From: Leucobacter chironomi DSM 19883
GTDB lineage: Bacteria; Actinomycetota; Actinomycetes; Actinomycetales; Microbacteriaceae
NCBI RefSeq assembly: GCF_000421845.1
Contig: NZ_ATXU01000005.1
Span: 204,439-268,438 of the forward strand
Direction of reading: 5' to 3'
DNA: 64,000 nucleotides
Made by a program: the position numbers and the translations under genes. Under the pieces are notes generated by a model, which searched no databases, was not told the DNA's origin, and saw only the letters and a program-made list of their open reading frames with translations. Positions 8,734 to 16,345 of this stretch are shown here, piece after piece (within the stretch, counting starts at the first letter, position 1; each line of letters opens with the position of its first letter).

Positions 8734-8749
8734 ATTGGTCTGACCGAAT
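8734..8749. promoter_or_regulatory. Candidate FadR/FCD-type operator before the ridA-liv operon
   Basis: The sequence attggtctgaccgaat has the symmetric core GGTC-T-GACC, which matches the TGGTnnnACCA form bound by many FCD-subclass GntR regulators. It lies about 50 bp upstream of the ridA start, inside the promoter region, and such a regulator is encoded five genes downstream in the same operon. The outermost positions are not symmetric. Confidence 0.5.
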
Positions 8750-8905
8750 GACCGACTGTCCATGACGTTATCTGAGACGAGGGGAAAGGGGAAGACCCGG
8801 AGCAAGTTTTTTCTCGACCGTGATCAAGTCGTCACCTGGCACCCCTCGGCACCCCTCCAAGACCCCTGCCCCACCCCTGCCCCTGCCCTTCCCCCGCGGA
8901 CCCCG

Positions 8906-8969
8906 CTGCCGAAAGGCGGATTTCGCAGGCGGCGCAGACCCATCCCATGCGAAATCCGCCTCTCGGCAG
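8906..8969. repeat. Long inverted repeat in the ridA-pyrE intergenic region
   Basis: Two 22-bp arms at 8906-8927 and 8948-8969 are reverse complements with one mismatch and a 20-bp loop; the core reads ggcggatttcgca. It lies in the roughly 400-bp gap between the ridA start (8685) and the pyrE stop (9086). The rest of that gap holds the operon promoter region near 8700-8770, a C-rich stretch near 8840-8900, a short tandem repeat and a terminator. No convincing gene is present in it: the open frames there are shadows of the inverted repeat. Confidence 0.6.
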
Positions 8970-8983
8970 GGCGAAGCAGGGGG

Positions 8984-9011
8984 CAAGGAGCAAGGAGCAA
9001 GGAGCAAGGGG
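8984..9011. repeat. Short tandem repeat, 7-bp unit (caaggag)
   Basis: Three exact copies of caaggag followed by a fourth degenerate copy (caagggg). It lies directly after the long inverted repeat. Simple repeats of this kind change copy number by slippage. No coding role is visible. Confidence 0.6.
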
Positions 9012-9033
9012 ACACAAGCCCGCGCACGCAGAA

Positions 9034-9065
9034 GAGGGGCCCCGCGATGGATCGCGGAGCCCCTC
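9034..9065 (-). terminator. Probable terminator of pyrE
   Basis: A hairpin with 14-bp arms (9034-9047 and 9052-9065, one mismatch) and a 4-base loop, 21 bp past the pyrE stop. In the minus direction it is followed by a short pyrimidine run, so it is a plausible intrinsic terminator. Confidence 0.55.
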
Positions 9066-9085
9066 CCGAGCTTTGAGACCGACGG

Positions 9086-9640
9086 CTACTGCGGCGACAG
9101 CCCCAGGTCGTCGAGACCGATCGCGTAGCGGTACTCGTAGCCCGCCGCCTCGATGCGCTCCTTGGCAGGCGCCTGGCGATCCACCACCACGGCGACCGCC
9201 GCGATCTTGGCGCCCACCTTCTGCAGCGCCTCGATGGCCTTGAGCGGCGATCCGCCGGTGGTGGAGGTGTCCTCGACCACCACGACGCGCTTGCCCGCGA
9301 GATCCGGCCCTTCGACCTGGCGGCCCCGGCCGTGATCCTTCGGCTCCTTGCGCACCACGAAGGAGTCGTACACCTTGCCGCGCGCGACACCCTGATGCAT
9401 GATCGCCGAGGCGATCGGGTCGGCGCCCATCGTGAGGCCGCCCACGGCCACCACGCCGTCGATGTCGTCGATGAGGTCGAGCATCACCTGGCCGATGAGC
9501 GGAGCCGCGCGGTGATCGAGGCTCAGCTTGCGCAGATCGATGTAGTAGGTGGCCTTCTTGCCGCTCGTGAGCGTGAAGTCGCCGTGGAACACGGCCTCGC
9601 TCGTGATGAGGTCGATGAGCTGTTCGCGCGCAGTCGTCAT
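9086..9640 (-). CDS. pyrE: Orotate phosphoribosyltransferase
   Basis: 184 residues. It converts orotate and PRPP to OMP in pyrimidine synthesis. The PRPP-binding loop VVVVEDTSTTGGS near residue 120 is the classic motif of the family, and the flexible loop with VRKEPKDHGRGRQVEG near residue 95-110 carries the catalytic Lys/Arg/His residues. I chose the ATG at 9640 (MTTAREQL); the frame stays open upstream, but the extra sequence is arginine-rich out-of-frame noise. The gene stands alone, divergent from the DUF2252 gene. Confidence 0.95.
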   Translation of the reverse strand: MTTAREQLIDLITSEAVFHGDFTLTSGKKATYYIDLRKLSLDHRAAPLIGQVMLDLIDDIDGVVAVGGLTMGADPIASAIMHQGVARGKVYDSFVVRKEPKDHGRGRQVEGPDLAGKRVVVVEDTSTTGGSPLKAIEALQKVGAKIAAVAVVVDRQAPAKERIEAAGYEYRYAIGLDDLGLSPQ

Positions 9641-9818
9641 GGTGACGATCCTACGGCGTTCCCGCGCACCCGACCGCACGCGGCGCCGCATAGGATCATC
9701 TCGCAGCCCCCTGCAAATCACCACCCCGGTCGCGGACGACCCGGGCCGGACGCACGTCCCGGCGAGGTCTCCCCGCACCGCGGTGGCGCCACCGCTCCGA
9801 GACGAAAGCCGGTCAGCC

Positions 9819-11204
9819 ATGCCCGACTCCCCCGCAGCACTGCCCGCACGCCGAACCGAGCGCCGAGCAAGCGGGAAGCACCGCCGCGCCCTCCTCCCGC
9901 GGCGCGCCCTCGCCGCACTCTCCGACGCGCCGCGCGATCCGCTCGCGATCATCGACGGGCAGAACGCCACCCGACTCCCCGAGCTCATCCCGCTGCGCAC
10001 CGAGCGGATGAGCGCGAGCCCGTTCGCCTTCTACCGCGGCACCGCGGCGATCATGGCCGCCGACCTCGCGGCCGAGCCGCACACCGGCATCCTCGTACCG
10101 TCCTGCGGCGACGCCCACGTCGCGAACTTCGGCTTCTACGCCTCGCCCCAGCGCACGCTCGTCTTCGACCTCAACGACTTCGACGAGGCGGCGTGGGCGC
10201 CGTGGGAGTGGGATCTCAAGCGGCTCATCGCGAGCATCGTCATCGCGGGGGCGAGCAACGGACGCGCGGAGGACATCGTCGGGAAGGCGGTGGTCACCGC
10301 CACCCGCTCCTACGCGCTCGCGATGCGCACCGCGGCGAAGGCATCACCGCTCCAGCGCTACTACGCGCACTTCGAGGCCTCAGCGGGCACCGGTGACATG
10401 CACCCGGAGTCCCGGAGCGTCCTCGACCGCGCAATCGCCCACGCGAGAAAGCGCACGGGCGAGCGCGCCTCCCGCAAGCTCACCCAGGCGGATCCGGACG
10501 GGCGCCTCCGCTTCGTCGAGCGGCCGCCGACGATGCGCGCACTCGAACCCGCCCGGCGGGCGCTCCAGACCGAGCTCATCGAGCGCTACCTCCGCACCGC
10601 GAGCGCGGACATCCGGCTGCTGCTCCGCCACTACACCGCGGTCGATTCGATCCGCCGCGTCGTCGGCGTCGGGAGCGTCGGCACCCGGTGCGCGCTCTCG
10701 CTCTTCCAGGATGGAGACGGCAACGCCCTCATCCTCCAATCGAAGCAGGCGGGGCCGAGCGTTCTCGAACAGTACGGCGGCATCGCCCAACCCGCAGAGC
10801 TCGTCGAACTCACCGCTGACCTCGGCGAAGGCGGACGCGTCGTCGCGATGCAGCGGATCCTCCAGGCGCTGAGCGACCCGTTCCTCGGCTCGCTGCGCCA
10901 CACCGGCGAGGAGTTCGGCGAGCTCGAGCTCTACGTGCGCCAGTTCCACGACATGAAGGGCGGCATCGAGATCGAGGAGATCGAGGACGAGCCCTTCGTC
11001 ACCTACTCGCGCGCCTGCGCGGTCACGCTCGCCCGCGCGCACGCGCAGTCGCCGCGCGCGGCCGAGGTGAGCGGCTACCTCGGCGACGGCACCAGGGTCG
11101 GCGAGGCGCTGCTCGACTGGGGACGCGGCTACGCCGAGCGCTCGCATGCCGACTACACGGTCTTCACCGCTCGCGCAGAGATGAGCGTCGAGGGCATGCC
11201 CTAG
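9819..11204 (+). CDS. DUF2252 domain-containing protein
   Basis: 461 residues from the ATG at 9819 (MPDSPAAL). DUF2252 proteins are widespread in actinobacteria and have a kinase-like (aminoglycoside phosphotransferase-like) fold; their substrate is unknown. Visible landmarks are FYRGTAAIMAADLA near residue 70, the catalytic-loop-like SCGDAHVANFG near residue 97 and VFDLNDFDEA near residue 117, which resemble the HGDxxxxN and DxD motifs of such kinases. A 21-bp gap separates it from the sirtuin gene, so the two may be co-transcribed. The frame is open further upstream, but that part overlaps pyrE on the other strand. Confidence 0.88.
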   Translation: MPDSPAALPARRTERRASGKHRRALLPRRALAALSDAPRDPLAIIDGQNATRLPELIPLRTERMSASPFAFYRGTAAIMAADLAAEPHTGILVPSCGDAHVANFGFYASPQRTLVFDLNDFDEAAWAPWEWDLKRLIASIVIAGASNGRAEDIVGKAVVTATRSYALAMRTAAKASPLQRYYAHFEASAGTGDMHPESRSVLDRAIAHARKRTGERASRKLTQADPDGRLRFVERPPTMRALEPARRALQTELIERYLRTASADIRLLLRHYTAVDSIRRVVGVGSVGTRCALSLFQDGDGNALILQSKQAGPSVLEQYGGIAQPAELVELTADLGEGGRVVAMQRILQALSDPFLGSLRHTGEEFGELELYVRQFHDMKGGIEIEEIEDEPFVTYSRACAVTLARAHAQSPRAAEVSGYLGDGTRVGEALLDWGRGYAERSHADYTVFTARAEMSVEGMP

Positions 11205-11225
11205 GTTCGGAGGAAAGGGGGAATC

Positions 11226-12092
11226 ATGACACCACCGCAGGCCGGCTCACCGCAGACCACTGCGGCGCTCGCCCGGCTCTTCGAGGCGGGGCCGGTGGCC
11301 GTGCTCACCGGCGCCGGGATCAGCACCGACTCGGGCATCCCGGACTACCGCGGGGCCGGCTCACCGCCGCGGACGCCCATGAGCATCGCGCAGTTCATGG
11401 ACGACGAGGCCTACCGCCGCCGGTTCTGGGCCGGCGCACGCATCGGCTCCCTGCGGTCGAGCGGCGTCGCCCCCAACGCCGGCCACCTCGCCCTCGCCAG
11501 GTTGGAGGCCGCGGGCCGCATCGGCGGGGTCATCACCCAGAACGTCGACGACCTGCACCGGCGAGGCGGCTCCCGCACCGTGGTCGAGCTGCACGGCAAC
11601 GGCAGCGTCATCCGCTGCCTGCGGTGCGGAGCGCGCTGGAGCCGGACCGAGGTGCTCGGCTGGTTCGACGAGCTCAACCCCGGTTTCGTCGACCGCAACG
11701 CGACCGCCGAGCTGGCCCCCGACGGCGACGCGCGCGTCTCGGGAGCCGGTGACGCCGTCGTCCCCGCCTGCCCGGGACGGGGCGCGCCCTGCGGCGGACT
11801 GCTGCGACCCGACGTGGTCTACTTCGGCGAGACCGTGCCGCCGGCGGTATTCACCACCGCCGAGACGCTGCTGCGGGACGCCGAGGCGCTGCTGCTCGTC
11901 GGCACCTCGCTCGCCGTGAACACCGGCCTGCGACTCGTGCACCGCGCCGAACGGCGCGGGATCCCGGTCGCCGTCATCAACCGCGGCCCGACCGCGGTGG
12001 ACGACCGCGACTCCGTGCGGGTGCGCGTCGAGGGCGGCACGAGCGAGACACTCACCGCCCTCGTCGCCGTGCTCGGCGCGGAAAGCGACTGA
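11226..12092 (+). CDS. NAD-dependent protein deacylase of the Sir2 family
   Basis: 288 residues. The NAD-binding motif GAGISTDSGIPDYRG is near residue 31, TQNVDDLH near residue 100 and the catalytic histidine in ELHGN near residue 118. Four cysteines (CLRC near residue 125 and C/C in CPGRGAPC near residue 180) form the zinc site. These are all the expected catalytic elements. A very strong ribosome site (GGAGGAAAGGGGG) precedes the ATG. It follows the DUF2252 gene closely and converges with the amino-acid ABC operon. Its protein targets cannot be inferred. Confidence 0.95.
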   Translation: MTPPQAGSPQTTAALARLFEAGPVAVLTGAGISTDSGIPDYRGAGSPPRTPMSIAQFMDDEAYRRRFWAGARIGSLRSSGVAPNAGHLALARLEAAGRIGGVITQNVDDLHRRGGSRTVVELHGNGSVIRCLRCGARWSRTEVLGWFDELNPGFVDRNATAELAPDGDARVSGAGDAVVPACPGRGAPCGGLLRPDVVYFGETVPPAVFTTAETLLRDAEALLLVGTSLAVNTGLRLVHRAERRGIPVAVINRGPTAVDDRDSVRVRVEGGTSETLTALVAVLGAESD

Positions 12093-12139
12093 CCGCGCGG
12101 CGCGAACAGCGCGCACGGCGGCTGAGCCGCGCGGCCCCG

Positions 12140-12949
12140 CTACTGCACGCTCTCCAGGAAGTTGCGCGTGCGCTGGCGCTGCGGGTTGTCGAGCACCTCG
12201 TGCGGCGGGCCGGCCTCGACGACGACGCCGCCGTCCATGAAGACGACCTGATCCGCCACGCCGCGGGCGAAGCCGATCTCGTGGGTGACCACGATCATCG
12301 TCATACCCTCCCGCGCCAGCTCGCGCATCACGTCGAGCACATCGCCGACCAGTTCGGGGTCGAGGGCCGAGGTCGGCTCGTCGAAGAGCATCAGCTTCGG
12401 CTCCATGGCGAGCGCCCGGGCGATCGCGATGCGCTGCTGCTGGCCGCCCGAGAGCTGCGCCGGGTAGTGCCCCGCGAAGTCGGCGAGGCCGACACGATCG
12501 AGCAGTTCCAGTGCGCGGCCCTTCGCCATCGCGCGCGGGCGACCGGCGACGCCGACCGGCGCCTCCATGATGTTCTCCAGCGCGGTCATGTGCGGGAAGA
12601 GGTTGAAGCGCTGGAACACCATCCCGATGCCCCGCCGCTGCTTCGCGATCTGCCGCGGGCTCATCTCGTGGGTCTTGTGCCCCGCCTGCCGGTAGCCGAT
12701 GAGCTCGCCGTCGACGATGATCCGGCCGCCGTCGATGGTTTCGAGATGGTTCACGCAGCGCAGCAGTGTCGATTTCCCCGAGCCCGACGGGCCGAGGAGC
12801 ACCGTCACCGTGCCTGCCGGGACGGCGAGGGAGATGTCCCGCAGCACCTCGTGCGCGCCGAAGCTCTTCCGCACCCGGCGAATCTGCACGAGGGCCTCGG
12901 AGTGCTGCGCCTCGGACTCGGCCGCAGTCAGGGTCATGCTCATGTTCAT
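12140..12949 (-). CDS. Polar amino-acid ABC transporter ATP-binding protein (GlnQ/HisP type)
   Basis: 269 residues. Walker A GPSGSGKST is near residue 53, the signature LSGGQQQR near residue 165, and Walker B LMLFDEPTSALDPE follows; VTHEIGFARGVADQVVFMDGG is typical of the GlnQ/HisP group. It powers a polar amino-acid importer at the membrane. Its ATG overlaps the permease stop by 4 bp. It closes the three-gene transporter operon. Confidence 0.95.
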   Translation of the reverse strand: MNMSMTLTAAESEAQHSEALVQIRRVRKSFGAHEVLRDISLAVPAGTVTVLLGPSGSGKSTLLRCVNHLETIDGGRIIVDGELIGYRQAGHKTHEMSPRQIAKQRRGIGMVFQRFNLFPHMTALENIMEAPVGVAGRPRAMAKGRALELLDRVGLADFAGHYPAQLSGGQQQRIAIARALAMEPKLMLFDEPTSALDPELVGDVLDVMRELAREGMTMIVVTHEIGFARGVADQVVFMDGGVVVEAGPPHEVLDNPQRQRTRNFLESVQ

Positions 12950-13938
12950 GCTCCGATCACCTCGACGGCGTTCGTGGGGGGCGCGGGCGCGGGGCCCGGC
13001 TTTCGGCTCTGCAGCGCGGAGCGCAGACGCTGGAAGGGGGTGGGCGGAAGGTTGCGGGTGCTCCCCCGCCCGAAGCGGCGCTCCAGGTAGTACTGCGGCA
13101 CCGAGAGCACGCTCGTCATGAACAGGTACCAGATGCTCACCACGATGAGCAGCTCGACCTGCTTGAGGTTGGACGAGGAGATCACGGAGGCCTGGGTGTA
13201 GAGCTCCATCACCGCGATGACCGAGAGCAGCGAGGTGTTCTTGAGCATCGAGATGAGCTCGTTGCCCATCGGCGGGATGATGACCCGCATCGCCTGCGGC
13301 AGCAGCACTCGACGGAAGGTGTACAGCGGAGACATGCCGAGGGAGTACGCGGCCTCGCGCTGCCCCTCGTCGACCGACATCATGCCGGCGCGCACGATCT
13401 CCGAGGAGTACGCGGCCTGGTTGAGCGTGAGCGCGAGCAGGCCGGCCACGAACGGGGTGACGAGCGCGTTCGTGTCCATCGACCAGAAGACGACGTCGGT
13501 GAGCGGGACGCCCAGGCGGATCTGATCGAAGAGCAGGCCGAGGTAGCCCCAGAGCACGATCTGCACCAGCACCGGCGTGCCGCGGAACGCCCAGACGTAG
13601 AACCAGGCGACGCTGAGCAGCACCGGGTTCGAGGAGAGCCGCATCGCGGCGATGACGATCGCGAGGATCGTCGACACCGCCATCGAGATGACGGTGATGA
13701 GGATCGTCAGCCAGACCCCCTCGAGGATGCGCGGGTCGAACAGGAAGAGGCCGACGGTCGCGAAGTCGAGGTTCGGGTTCGTCGCGATGACGCTCACGAA
13801 CCAGACGAGGAGGGCGAGCACGACGACCGCGCTGATCCAGCGCCAGGGGCGTCGCAGCGGGATCGCTTCGACGTCGTCGTCGGTGGCGAAGCCGGGATCG
13901 GCCGGGGCCGAGCCGCGGGGCAGCGTGGGCGCGGTCAC
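12946..13938 (-). CDS. Polar amino-acid ABC transporter permease
   Basis: 330 residues. After a hydrophilic N-terminus of about 35 residues come five to six membrane segments. The family features WLTILITVISMAVS, FRGTPVLVQI and the EAA-loop region EAAYSLGMSPLYTFRRVLLPQAMR are all present, as in HisM/GlnP permeases. The C-terminus is proline-rich. It overlaps both neighbours by 4 bp, so the three transporter genes are translationally coupled. Confidence 0.95.
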   Translation of the reverse strand: MTAPTLPRGSAPADPGFATDDDVEAIPLRRPWRWISAVVVLALLVWFVSVIATNPNLDFATVGLFLFDPRILEGVWLTILITVISMAVSTILAIVIAAMRLSSNPVLLSVAWFYVWAFRGTPVLVQIVLWGYLGLLFDQIRLGVPLTDVVFWSMDTNALVTPFVAGLLALTLNQAAYSSEIVRAGMMSVDEGQREAAYSLGMSPLYTFRRVLLPQAMRVIIPPMGNELISMLKNTSLLSVIAVMELYTQASVISSSNLKQVELLIVVSIWYLFMTSVLSVPQYYLERRFGRGSTRNLPPTPFQRLRSALQSRKPGPAPAPPTNAVEVIGA

Positions 13939-14867
13939 GAGGCGGCCTTGCCCTGGTTCACCGCGGCCGTCTCGACCGCGTAGGCGCCGATGTTGTTGCG
14001 GTCGAGCACCTGCTGATAGGTGCCCTCCTCGATGAGGGACTGGAGTGCGGCGCGCACGGCCTCGATCAGCTCGGTGTCGCCCTTGAGGATGCCGATGCCG
14101 CTGTAGACAGGATTGAATCCAGCCGGGTTCTCGGCGTCGCGCACGATCTCGAACGCCTTGCCGTCGTCGGTGGTCGCGACGACGTACTCCGCGACGACCG
14201 CGTCGGCGGTGTAGGCCTGGCTCTTGCCGGCGCGGAGCGCGGTCTGCGCGTCGAGATCCGAGGGGAGCTCCATCACGTTGATGTCGCAGTCCATCGCGCG
14301 CAGCAGCTCGCCCTGCACCGTGGCCTTCTGCACCGAAACGGTGAGCCCGCAGAGGTCGCGCTGGGTGGTGATCCCCTCGGGGTTGCCCTTCTTCACCGCG
14401 ATGGCGAAGCCGCCGTGGGTGTAGTCCACGAAGCTCAGGGTCTCCTGGCGCTCGGGGGTGTCGTTCATGCCCGACATGATGATGTCGTTCTTGCCGGCCT
14501 GGAGCGACGGGATCACCGAGTCGAAGGCTTGCTTGTTCAGCGAGACGTCGATGCCGAGCTTCTGGCCGATGAGGCGACCGAGCTCGGGGTCGAAGCCGAT
14601 CGCACGGTTCGAGTCGTCGTACATCGCCATCGGCGGGAAGGGGATGTCGACGGCGATATCGATCCGCCCCTTCTCGACGATGTCGTCGGGCAGCAGCTCG
14701 GTGAGCGCCGCATCGGTCGTGGTGCTGATCTCGTCGCCGGCGGGCAGGCTGTCGCCGCCCGCTCCGCCCGACGCCTCGGCGCCAGAGGTCGCAGCGTTCG
14801 AGCAGCCGGTGATCGCGAGGGTGAGCGCGGCAGCCGCCGCGAGCAGGGTGAGGGGTGTCTTCTTCAT
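13935..14867 (-). CDS. Polar amino-acid-binding lipoprotein (SBP family 3)
   Basis: 310 residues. The signal peptide ends in the lipobox ITGC with the lipidated cysteine at residue 22. The mature domain shows the SBP_bac_3 pattern: IDIAVDIPFPPM, GFDPELGRLIGQKLG, DIIMSGMNDTPERQ and the C-terminal LIEEGTYQQVLDR. It captures an amino acid outside the membrane and hands it to the downstream permease. It sits 65 bp after the decarboxylase-like gene on the same strand, which hints at a linked substrate such as a basic amino acid; this is inference. Confidence 0.93.
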   Translation of the reverse strand: MKKTPLTLLAAAAALTLAITGCSNAATSGAEASGGAGGDSLPAGDEISTTTDAALTELLPDDIVEKGRIDIAVDIPFPPMAMYDDSNRAIGFDPELGRLIGQKLGIDVSLNKQAFDSVIPSLQAGKNDIIMSGMNDTPERQETLSFVDYTHGGFAIAVKKGNPEGITTQRDLCGLTVSVQKATVQGELLRAMDCDINVMELPSDLDAQTALRAGKSQAYTADAVVAEYVVATTDDGKAFEIVRDAENPAGFNPVYSGIGILKGDTELIEAVRAALQSLIEEGTYQQVLDRNNIGAYAVETAAVNQGKAAS

Positions 14868-14932
14868 GGTGTTCCTTCGTCGTCGGAGGAGATTGGGCAG
14901 TTCTGAGGGCGGATCGCCCGGCGCAGTCGGCC

Positions 14933-16276
14933 TCAGCCGAGCTCGCCGAGCAGCGGCTCGTGCAGGCGCAGCAGGTCGTCGTAGGTCTCGCGCCGCGTCA
15001 CGAGGCGGGCCTCACCGTCGCGCACGAACACGATCGCCGGCTTGAGCGCCCCGTTGTAGTTGTTGGCGAGGGTGTAGTTGTAGGCGCCCGTGCCCGGCAT
15101 CACGACGAGGTCGCCCGGGCGGGCCGGGGGCATCGGGGCTCCGTCGATGAACAGGTCGCCGGACTCGCACTGGCGGCCGACGAGCTGCACCGTCTCGGTC
15201 CACGGCTCGTCGATGCGGTCGGCGAGCAGCGCCTCGTAGCGCTGGTCGGTGAGGGCGATGTCGAGGTTGTCGGCGAGGCCGCCGTCGATCGCCACGAAGA
15301 TCTCGCCGGTGTGCTTCACGGTGACTACCCGGTACAGGGTGACGCCCGCGCGGGCGACGACCGAGCGGCCCGGCTCGATCATGATCCGCGCGTCGGCCGG
15401 CAGGTTCTCGCGAGCCGCCGCCACGATCGCGTCGAGGTACTCGTCGACGGTGGGGGGCGTCTCGTCGTAGGTGTACTGCACGCCGAGGCCGCCGCCCACG
15501 TCGTAGGTGCCGAAGGTGCCGACGGTGGAGATGTTCGCGACCGCCTCGGCGAACTGCCGCGTGTTCAGGATCTGCGAGCCGATGTGCAGGTGGACGCCCT
15601 CGAAGTGCATGAGCGGGTGAGCCTGCATGCGCTCGATGGCGCGCTTCGCCTGATCCATCGGCAGGCCGAACTTCGACTTCGCGCCGCCCGTGGCCTGGGA
15701 GGCGTGGGTCTCGGCCTCGACCCCGGGGATCACGCGCAGGAGCAGCGCCTGCGGCCGTTCGAGCAGCCGTTCGAGGCGATCGAGCTCGTCGTCGTTGTCG
15801 ACGATGATCGCGCCGACGCCCGCGTCGAGCGCCATCCGCAGTTCGGCGTCGGTCTTCGCGTTGCCGTGGAAGTGCAGCTTCTCGGGTCGCACCCCGGCCG
15901 CAAGTGCGAGCTGCAGCTCGCCGCCTCCGGCGACGTCGACCGAGAGGCCTTCTTCGTGCGCGATCCGGTACATGCCGGGCACGGGCAACGACTTCGAGGC
16001 GAAGAGCACTTCCGAGTTCGGCCACCGCTCGGCCAGGCCGTCGATGAAGCGGCGGATCTGCCGGCGCAGACCGGTTTCGTCCATGATGTGCAGCGGGGTG
16101 CCGTAGGTCTCGGCGAGTTCGGTGACGCCGAGGCCGCCGATCGCGAGCTCTCCGCCGCGCGGGCCGTCGATGCGTGCGGCCTCCTCGGGGAGGATGTTCC
16201 AGAGTTCGCCGAGCCGGGTGCCGTCGGGGGCGGTGCGGGCAGGGGTCTGTGCGTGGGTCACTGGATCTCCGTTCAC
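14933..16276 (-). CDS. lysA: Diaminopimelate decarboxylase-like PLP enzyme (fold type III)
   Basis: 447 residues from the GTG at 16276. A second GTG at 16261 also has a good ribosome site, giving 442 residues. PLP-lysine motif FASKSLPV is near residue 92; HIGSQI near residue 232, GGGLGVQY near residue 263, EPGRS near residue 300 and the substrate-site motif CESGD near residue 372 all fit LysA. It would decarboxylate meso-diaminopimelate to lysine. The housekeeping lysA of actinobacteria usually lies by argS/hom/thrC, so this copy beside an amino-acid importer and a PucR regulator could be a second enzyme or act on a related diamino acid. I cannot tell from the sequence alone. Confidence 0.85.
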   Translation of the reverse strand: MNGDPVTHAQTPARTAPDGTRLGELWNILPEEAARIDGPRGGELAIGGLGVTELAETYGTPLHIMDETGLRRQIRRFIDGLAERWPNSEVLFASKSLPVPGMYRIAHEEGLSVDVAGGGELQLALAAGVRPEKLHFHGNAKTDAELRMALDAGVGAIIVDNDDELDRLERLLERPQALLLRVIPGVEAETHASQATGGAKSKFGLPMDQAKRAIERMQAHPLMHFEGVHLHIGSQILNTRQFAEAVANISTVGTFGTYDVGGGLGVQYTYDETPPTVDEYLDAIVAAARENLPADARIMIEPGRSVVARAGVTLYRVVTVKHTGEIFVAIDGGLADNLDIALTDQRYEALLADRIDEPWTETVQLVGRQCESGDLFIDGAPMPPARPGDLVVMPGTGAYNYTLANNYNGALKPAIVFVRDGEARLVTRRETYDDLLRLHEPLLGELG

Positions 16277-16345
16277 GTCGTCGTCTCCCCCACTTTAGGC
16301 ACCGAGAACCGACAACATTTTGTACTTTTCTTATATGTTTGAATC

